From NCBI RefSeq assembly GCF_048771995.1, contig NC_133043.1:7768501-7832500 (forward strand): 64,000 nucleotides of DNA, given 5' to 3'. The notes under the pieces are model-generated. The model searched no databases. It was not told where the DNA came from and saw nothing but the letters and a program-made list of their open reading frames with translations. The position numbers and the translations under genes are program-made. This stretch comes from Taeniopygia guttata (lineage: Eukaryota; Chordata; Aves; Passeriformes; Estrildidae). Below, piece by piece: positions 61,601-64,000 of this stretch (positions are counted from its first letter, which is position 1; each line of letters starts with the position of its first letter).

Positions 61601-63594
61601 TGTCACTCCCGCCTCTTTGAGGAGATGCTGCCTCTTGCAAAAGGACAGGGATTTTATTTTTTAGTTAATTAGTTAGGATTTAATTCCGTCCATTAATTCT
61701 GAATGCTGCAAGGGCTGGGTTGGGGGGTTTTGTTGTTTTTCTCCAGGATTGTTGGGTTTTTTTCACTCCCTTTTCAGCATGGCTCATTATGTGGCCGATG
61801 CTGGCTTAGCATCTCCCAAAGCCTGCCCAGTCCCTGAGGCAGCTTCAGGCTCTTCTTGATTTATAACCCATCTAATTTGCAATTTCCCTGGTACTTGCCC
61901 TCGCTCGGGAGGGGAGGAAACCTTATGAGGTGACAGAAGGCAGCAGTGTCAGCCCAGTAATAACAGAACAGCATCAGCAGGGGGGAACAAGGCTTGCTGT
62001 TAGCTTCTCCCTCTTTTTGCATCTAATATTGGTGGAGAGAAGGGGAAGGGGAAGGGGAAGGGGAAGGGGAAGGGGAAGGGGAAGGGGAAGGGGAAGGGGA
62101 AGGGGAAGGGGAAGGGGAAGGGGAAGGGGAAGGGGAAGGGGAAGGGGAAGGGGAAGGGGAAGGGGAAGGGGAAGGGGAAGGGGAAGGGGAAGGGGAAGGG
62201 GAAGGGGAAGGGGAAGGGGAAGGGCAGTAACTACTCAACCACCAGCAAAGCCCCAGGGGTTGAGTGTAGCCATGCATGGTGGGAAGAGCCAGTGACCTGC
62301 AGGACACCTGCATCTTGCAGCCACTTGGCCACCAGCCCAGCAGGGAGCATCCCTGGGGAAGGGGGTGGCAAAGGGAGCTTTCCCATGGCCAGCTCCAGGC
62401 AGGTGTCAGGGGACACAGGTGATGCTGTGTGCTGGCAGCAGGGAACATTCTGCTCAGATCCAGCACTGAAGCCACAGGGCAGAGCCCTGCTCCAGATACA
62501 TCCACATCAGCTCCGTATAAAACATCACCTTACACCAGTCCTTCCCACTTTCCTGGGATGTAGAAGGATGGGATCTCTCCTAGCCACAACGCTGGTGGTG
62601 CAGCACAGCACCAGCACTGTGTGAGATGCAGGTGGGCAAAGAGCCTCCCCCAGCCTTGCCAGACCTGGTGCTTCCACCCAAGACCTCGATGCAACCCAGT
62701 ACCCACCTCTGCAGCTCCTTCAGGGAGACCGTGACCCTCAGGCTGTGTCCCAGCATGAAGAGGGCAGCCAGGATGTCAGCCCACTGCACCATCTCACCCA
62801 GAGGGCCTCCCTTCAGCACCCGCGGGCTGAAAACGTCCCCCGACTCCTCCGTCAGGAAGCCAATATGGACCAAGATCTGCAGAGACAAGGAGAGGGCTCA
62901 GCACTGGGGAAAGGGACAATCTGGGTTTTCCAGCCCAGAATGACTTATGGTCCCTGATTCCCTCCAGCTCCTTTGCAGGCTGTAATTACTCAGGGAGCTC
63001 AGTCAGGTGTGCAGACAAATGATCTATGTCCAATTAGCACAGACCCAATGGCCAGAGCCTGGCCCTTTGACTGCCACTCTGTGTCCCGGGGCCTGGCTCG
63101 TGCTCTCCATGTCCATCACAGTCTGAACCACGGGCTGGAGCTGGATTTCCCAGCACACGGGGGCCAAAGCCCAACAGGATGGCCAGGAACCTCAGCTTAT
63201 CCTCAGAGGAGACCTGCCACACTCCAACAGCAGCTGGACACCATCTCCACCCACCAGAACCCGTCTCCAAAACCCACCCCATGCTCGGCAACACCAGTCC
63301 TGCCACATCCCAAACACCCGTGGTGTCATGTCCATGGACAACAGACCAGCCCTACAGACCCACACGCTCCCATCAATGAATTTTCCTCCCGGCTGTGCCC
63401 GGGCTCAGCTGCCCGCCTGTTCCCCGTACGTGTTTCTGGTCCCGCTGCCGCCCCGCCAGCCTCTGCTCCAGGCGCCGCGCCGCCCGCAGCCACTGCTGGG
63501 CCAGGTGCCGGATCCTCTTCTTCATGAAGCTCAGGGACTCTTTGCCCGTGCCAATGAGCTCCAGCAGGCGAGCCAGGTCCCTCCGGAAAGCTGC
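34471..63594 (-). CDS. MGAT5B: MGAT5B, C-terminal 11 coding exons (566 residues plus stop)
   Basis: Join on the minus strand: 63594-63430, 62876-62707, 53794-53663, 51728-51595, 50283-50153, 47897-47742, 46216-46070, 43450-43334, 36568-36494, 36079-35805, 34669-34471. The protein is a family-18 glycosyltransferase that adds GlcNAc in beta-1,6 linkage to alpha-mannose of N-glycans and, for the B paralogue, of O-mannosyl glycans. It is a type II Golgi enzyme, brain-enriched in mammals (family knowledge). The B paralogue is chosen over MGAT5 because of B-type stretches such as VYYETQRPPEVPAF and SEEFEAAIK. Residue numbers below count from the first visible residue. Glu83 (in GGPLGEMVQW), Glu306 (in FPYEGPAP) and Lys340 (in FRGKPTSRE) match Glu297, Glu520 and Lys554 of human MGAT5. 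All exon phases agree and the sum is 1701 nt. The N-terminal part lies outside the window. I see no frameshift or internal stop. Confidence 0.96.
34670..35804 (-). other. MGAT5B last intron, between E10 and E11
   Basis: 1135 bp, GT-AG with acceptor GCCCCCAG. It contains a three-copy 29-bp direct repeat (34962-35048). Otherwise no repeat or exon is seen. Confidence 0.88.
34962..35048. repeat. 29-bp direct repeat, three exact copies
   Basis: Unit TGAAGTTCAATGGCTCTCTT plus ACAGCCCCG, three times with no mismatch seen, in the last MGAT5B intron about 290 bp from the terminal exon. Confidence 0.95.
35805..36079 (-). CDS. MGAT5B: MGAT5B exon E10, variable linker and start of Cys-rich tail
   Basis: 275 nt: residues 410-500 and two bases of Gln501. 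The acceptor is CCACCAG|GATTTC and the donor is CTGCA|GTGAGT. The peptide starts DFCATSSLPPSPKTKSP, a Ser/Pro-rich linker of low conservation. It then has LALSPNSTHLVW (NST sequon), WPPVASLQVWV, CTETCRRQGLVCEPTFF and ends FLNKEEAFL. The Cys of DFC matches Cys626 of MGAT5 and would pair with the first Cys of E4. The later three match Cys649, 653 and 660 of the C-terminal disulfide-knotted domain. Confidence 0.95.
36080..36493 (-). other. MGAT5B intron between E9 and E10
   Basis: 414 bp, GT-AG with acceptor CTGCCACCAG. Nothing notable. Confidence 0.9.
36494..36568 (-). CDS. MGAT5B: MGAT5B exon E9
   Basis: 75 nt, phase 0, residues 385-409: VDPYLPYEYTSEGMLERI followed by HAYIQHQ. The acceptor is TTCACAG|GTGGAC and the donor is CACCAG|GTTGGG. 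The segment is the closing helix of the catalytic core. A Ser stands where I recall Cys in mammalian MGAT5B and MGAT5 (T-C-E-G-M-L). In MGAT5 that Cys is not among the disulfide pairs I recall, so the change is probably tolerated. Confidence 0.96.
38993..39374 (-). mobile_element. Solo LTR with TATA-like and AATAAA motifs
   Basis: The minus strand starts TGTTACAGAATTTCTGAG and ends TCCTGTCCAGCA. It has TATAAAAAC near 39076 and AATAAA at 39052-39047. It is 382 bp, on the same strand as MGAT5B, inside the E8-E9 intron. No internal retroviral region is attached. Confidence 0.87.
40725..41195 (+). mobile_element. Solo LTR, copy of 52314-52779
   Basis: Starts TGCCTTTACAAACAAGC and ends TTAATTTTCCTGACA, with ATTCAAATAAAGTAAAAGG near the 3' end. 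An internal module (ACAAACAAGCTGTGGGTCTG and its variant about 100 bp on) is repeated. An A14 run lies at about 40809. Confidence 0.87.
42596..43280 (+). mobile_element. Solo LTR with a 5-bp target duplication
   Basis: Starts TGTCTTAGGTTGGAATGGGG and ends TTCAAACCAAGACC. CTTGT flanks both ends (42591-42595 and 43281-43285). The last 200 bp matches 13627-13830 in reverse. It lies about 54 bp from the donor of MGAT5B exon E8, on the opposite strand. Confidence 0.88.
43334..43450 (-). CDS. MGAT5B: MGAT5B exon E8
   Basis: 117 nt, phase 0, residues 346-384. The acceptor is GTTCCAG|GTGTCC and the donor is ACACAG|GTACGG. The peptide is VSSQHPYAEDFIGKPHVW, then TVDYNN and SEEFEAAIKTIMRTQ. HPYAE.FIG.PHVWTVD is a GT18 signature in the second Rossmann-like domain. 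The SEEFEAAIK helix is B-paralogue-like. NNS is a potential sequon. Confidence 0.97.
44842..45423 (+). mobile_element. LTR-like repeat, outward partner of the inverted pair
   Basis: Starts TGTTATAGATACATATTATA and contains ATTGGCTTTTTGCAAAT. The same phrase appears in reverse near 45972-45990 in the adjoining element, and neighbouring bases also align. AT-rich, no coding part. Confidence 0.65.
45423..46013 (-). mobile_element. LTR-like repeat next to MGAT5B E7 donor
   Basis: Bounded by TTGTGAAAAA and its complement TTTTTCACAA, 591 bp. The first 450 bp repeats 5643-6112. The end at 46013 lies 57 bp from the last base of E7. No clear target duplication. Confidence 0.8.
46064..46069 (-). other. 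Non-canonical GC splice donor (GCAAGT)
   Basis: GAG|GCAAGT directly follows the last E7 codon demanded by the protein family. No GT donor in the same phase lies nearby. GC-AG introns are a known minority class and are usually associated with this strong flanking context. A base error at one position would also produce the pattern. Confidence 0.8.
46070..46216 (-). CDS. MGAT5B: MGAT5B exon E7, donor-sugar loop; GC donor
   Basis: 147 nt, phase 0, residues 297-345. The acceptor is CCTTGCAG|CTCTTC. The peptide begins LFIGFGFPYEGPAPLEAIA and runs through NGCVFL and SSLNHEFF to FRGKPTSRE. Glu306 and Lys340 match Glu520 and Lys554 of human MGAT5, which sit at the UDP-GlcNAc/acceptor site. Homology requires the exon to end at GAG, and the next bases are GCAAGTGTG. 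The donor is therefore GC, in the best GC context (AG|GCAAGT). The first 69 nt are duplicated three times upstream. Confidence 0.96.
46315..46386 (-). pseudogene. Decoy E7 copy nearest the real exon
   Basis: After CCTTGCAG this copy reads LFIGFGFPYEGPAPLE, then AIANGRV and TAG (46317-46315) in the frame set by E6. It departs from the real exon at the GTTTTC/GTTTAG point where the 19-bp motif begins. Use of this acceptor would end the protein 23 residues after E6. It keeps the two glutamates of the donor-binding loop. Confidence 0.92.
46523..46594 (-). pseudogene. Middle decoy E7 copy
   Basis: It has the same acceptor and frame. It reads LFIGFGFPYEGPVPLE, AIANGHV, then TAG (46525-46523). An Ala-to-Val change (GCC to GTC) and two silent TTC/TTT changes separate it from the genuine exon. 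Confidence 0.91.
46709..46780 (-). pseudogene. First decoy E7 copy met by the transcript
   Basis: It lies first in transcription order after E6. It reads LFIGFGFPYKGPAPLE, AIASGCV, then TAG (46711-46709). It changes Glu to Lys at the position matching Glu520 of MGAT5 and Asn to Ser in AIANG, so it appears free of protein-level constraint while keeping the same CCTTGCAG acceptor. Confidence 0.91.
46936..47310 (-). mobile_element. CR1 LINE 3' fragment in MGAT5B intron
   Basis: Plus strand TCACAGAATGACCAGGTTGG, then CACCTTTAAGATGATCCAGT, CCTAATATCCAACC and TTTTTCTCCAGGCTGAACA. This is the reverse complement of the CR1 3' region, about 375 bp, on the gene strand and just upstream of the decoy exons. 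Confidence 0.93.
47742..47897 (-). CDS. MGAT5B: MGAT5B exon E6
   Basis: 156 nt, phase 0 at both ends, residues 245-296. The acceptor is CCCCAG|GGCAAGG and the donor is GCAAAG|GTGGGT. The peptide is GKEKFLAILNKYMEIHGT, then VYYETQRPPEVPAFVKNHG and FQQLLRKAK. VPAFVKNHGLL marks the second Rossmann-like domain, which binds the nucleotide sugar. The YYETQRPPEVP stretch is typical of the B paralogue. The donor here feeds four competing 3' splice sites in the next intron: one genuine and three decoys. Confidence 0.97.
47898..50152 (-). other. MGAT5B intron between E5 and E6
   Basis: 2255 bp, GT-AG with acceptor CCTCCCCAG. No CR1 or LTR is recognised. A short AT-rich patch at 49790-49875 carries several TAATTA-like homeodomain-type motifs. 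I see no other coding sequence. Confidence 0.85.
50153..50283 (-). CDS. MGAT5B: MGAT5B exon E5
   Basis: 131 nt: two bases closing Pro201, residues 202-244, phase 0 end. The acceptor is GCCCACAG|CTCACACC and the donor is TGGAAG|GTGGGT. The peptide is HTPDNSFMGFVSEELNQ, then TERQLIKANK and VVYGKEASIWK. The FPHTPDNSF junction is a GT18 signature and is rebuilt only with this splice, which confirms phase. NQT is a potential N-glycosylation site. Codons for a short KANKASS loop differ from what I recall of mammals, as expected for a surface loop. Confidence 0.96.
50284..51594 (-). other. MGAT5B intron between E4 and E5
   Basis: 1311 bp, GT-AG. About 350 bp (50839-51190) is a composite of two LTR-like fragments on the opposite strand. 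The remaining 51200-51594 is AT-rich and shows no exon. Confidence 0.85.
50839..51190 (+). mobile_element. Composite of two LTR fragments
   Basis: 50839-50945 begins TGATGCCTTAAGTTTTTAGC and belongs to the 10329 family. From about 50970 the sequence instead follows the 3' part of 51810-52295 (AACCACATCTGC, GTGTCAGGTTGT, TTTCAAACCAGAACAGA). Confidence 0.7.
51595..51728 (-). CDS. MGAT5B: MGAT5B exon E4
   Basis: 134 nt: one base closing Arg156, residues 157-200, one base of Pro201. The acceptor is CCGCAG|GTGCCG and the donor is TTCC|GTAAGT. The peptide begins CRVRVIDTFGTEPAYN and continues HEEYATLRGYRTNWGYWN. The first Cys matches Cys372 of human MGAT5, which bonds to the Cys of the DFC motif in E10. 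The aromatic, glycine-rich GYRTNWGYWN stretch is strongly conserved in GT18. LTR material lies within about 82 bp upstream of the acceptor. Confidence 0.97.
51810..52295 (+). mobile_element. LTR-like element 82 bp from E4 acceptor
   Basis: Starts TGTCCTAGGTTATAATATTG and ends GGTTTTCAAAACAGAACA, with CTAATAAATTGTG near the 3' end. About 486 bp, opposite strand to MGAT5B. Followed after 18 bp by another LTR. Confidence 0.78.
52314..52779 (+). mobile_element. Solo LTR, copy of 40725-41195
   Basis: Starts TGTCTTCACAAACAAGCTG and ends TTCATTTTCCTGACA. About 466 bp, with TTTGAATAAAGTAAAAGG near the 3' end. It abuts the preceding element. Confidence 0.86.
53261..53417. repeat. TGGAA pentanucleotide array, about 31 copies
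   Basis: Almost pure TGGAA with one altered unit near the 3' end (ATGAAATGGAAT). Located in the E3-E4 intron, about 245 bp beyond the E3 donor. The transcript strand reads TTCCA repeats. Confidence 0.97.
53663..53794 (-). CDS. MGAT5B: MGAT5B exon E3
   Basis: 132 nt: one base closing Ser112, residues 113-155, then two bases of Arg156. The acceptor is CTCCCCAG|TCACTTAGG and the donor is TACAG|GTAAGC. The peptide runs HLGVPPGRGNCPL, then FDLIYTDYHGLQQMKQH and ends LSFKKY. The Cys of GNCP matches Cys338 of human MGAT5, which pairs with an upstream cysteine. The IYTDYHGL segment belongs to the first Rossmann-like domain of the GT-B fold. Phase agreement on both sides confirms the boundaries. Confidence 0.96.
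55674..55775 (+). mobile_element. CR1 3'-end fragment
   Basis: CATGGCAGGGGCTTGGACC, then AGGTCCTTCTGAACTCAGAC and TTCTATGATTCTGATG: the CR1 tail. Confidence 0.8.
58142..58265 (+). mobile_element. CR1 fragment lacking its 3' tail
   Basis: GAGGGTGGTGAGGCCCTGGC, then GGCTGCCCAGAGAAGGTGTG and AGCCAGGTTGGACTCC match CR1 sense. Confidence 0.8.
59592..59642 (-). mobile_element. CR1 3'-end fragment
   Basis: ACATGGAATGGTTTGGGTTG then GAAGGGAACAGATAACCCCAT is the reverse complement of the CR1 tail. Confidence 0.7.
62037..62224. repeat. GGGGAA hexanucleotide array, about 31 copies
   Basis: Pure purine on the plus strand, uninterrupted as far as I can see, about 480 bp beyond the E2 donor. The MGAT5B transcript would carry CCCCUU repeats. 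Confidence 0.97.
62707..62876 (-). CDS. MGAT5B: MGAT5B exon E2, catalytic-base exon
   Basis: 170 nt, residues 56-111 plus two bases of Ser112. The acceptor is CTGCAG|ATCTTGG and the donor is AGAG|GTGGGT. The peptide starts ILVHIGFLTEESGDVF and contains KGGPLGEMVQWAD. By position, the Glu in GGPLGE matches Glu297 of human MGAT5, the proposed general base that activates the mannose hydroxyl. The exon ends SLKELQ, and the split AG|T codon restores Ser. It is highly conserved in the family and carries no change at the catalytic motif. Confidence 0.96.
62877..63429 (-). other. MGAT5B intron between E1 and E2
   Basis: 553 bp, GT-AG, acceptor CTCTGCAG. I see no repeat or open frame of interest in it. 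Confidence 0.9.
63430..63594 (-). CDS. MGAT5B: MGAT5B exon E1 of the visible part
   Basis: 165 nt, phase 0 at both ends, residues 1-55. The acceptor is CCCTAG before GCAGCTTTC and the donor is CAC|GTACGG. The peptide begins AAFRRDLARL and contains ELIGTGKESLSFMKKRI, then a basic helical run ending RQRDQKH. In the family this segment precedes the catalytic GT-B core and forms part of the N-terminal lumenal region. Preceding exons lie beyond the window end, so this is not the first exon of the gene. The exon is CpG-rich compared with its surroundings. Confidence 0.93.
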
Positions 63595-63837
63595 CTAGGG
63601 AAGGAGCACGCTCTGCACGGTGAGTGTAGGGAAAGCGGCCGCCAGAGGAGCCCCCCGAGCTGCCCCGTGGCCTGGGGGAGGTTTGGCCATCTCAGCAGAG
63701 GTGATCCCAGCCCTTCCTGCTCCCCTGGAGCCGTGGCAGCTCCTCCACTTCACGCCCCAAATGCCAGAGGGATCCCAGGGCTCCTCATGGGAAGCCAGAT
63801 TCCTCAGCAGAGGAAAGGCACGGATGCGTTGGAGTGG

Positions 63838-64000
63838 AGGAGAGGAGGCCACAAAAATGATCGGAGGGATGAAGCATCTCTGCTGTGGAGACAGACTGAG
63901 GGAGCTGGAGGTGTTCAGCCTGGACAAAAGAAGGCTCCAGAGAGATCTTCTTGCAACCTTTCAATATTTATAGGGACTTATAAAAAGACAGGGACAGAAT
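63838..64000 (+). mobile_element. CR1 LINE fragment running off the window
   Basis: GAGGCCACAAAAATGATCGG, GATGAAGCATCTC, then GTGTTCAGCCTGGAC and AGAAGGCTCCAGAGAG match CR1 sense. Continues past 64000. Confidence 0.9.

Larger units (their letters stand above)
53795..62706 (-). other. MGAT5B intron between E2 and E3 (8.9 kb)
   Basis: GT-AG intron. It holds a GGGGAA hexamer array (62037-62224), three CR1 fragments (about 55674, 58142 and 59592) and an AT-rich single-copy-looking stretch at 56850-57440. The rest looks like ordinary GC-rich bird intron. I found no exon of another gene in it on either strand. Confidence 0.85.

Noticed and set aside
61930..62505. Arg-Gly and Ser-Pro repeat proteins on opposite strands
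   Set aside because: Both are translations of the GGGGAA hexamer array.

Overview
The window is vertebrate nuclear DNA, almost certainly from a bird and probably a songbird. It contains multi-exon coding sequence with consensus splice sites, many fragments of the bird-typical CR1 retrotransposon, numerous solo-LTR-like repeats of songbird endogenous-retrovirus type, and long microsatellites. There is no operon structure, ribosome-binding site or long bacterial reading frame. The species call is an inference from repeat types and protein similarity, not from an alignment.

One protein-coding gene is recognisable. The minus strand from 63594 down to 34471 carries the last 11 coding exons of MGAT5B (GnT-Vb/GnT-IX), a Golgi beta-1,6-N-acetylglucosaminyltransferase of glycosyltransferase family 18. 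The exons sum to 1701 nt, which is 566 residues plus a TGA stop, with every split codon closing correctly. The cytoplasmic tail, membrane anchor and first part of the lumenal domain lie beyond position 64000. The residues equivalent to Glu297 (catalytic base), Glu520 and Lys554 of human MGAT5 are present, as are the structural cysteines I checked.

Positions 1-34065 lie downstream of MGAT5B and I found no gene there. They hold CR1 and LTR copies, two minisatellites (near 17019 and 22766), a GGA-repeat tract and AT-rich single-copy-looking stretches that may be regulatory. The last 170 bases of the window are another CR1 copy.

The most unusual locus is around MGAT5B exon E7 (46070-46216). Upstream of it in the transcript lie three tandem partial copies of the exon. 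Each keeps the 3' splice site and the first 23 codons, then runs into an in-frame TAG made by a 19-bp minisatellite. The genuine exon ends at a GC rather than GT donor, and an LTR-like repeat begins about 57 bp beyond that donor. Decoy acceptors, a weak donor class and a nearby insertion make this a good candidate for poison or alternative splicing of a glycosyltransferase.
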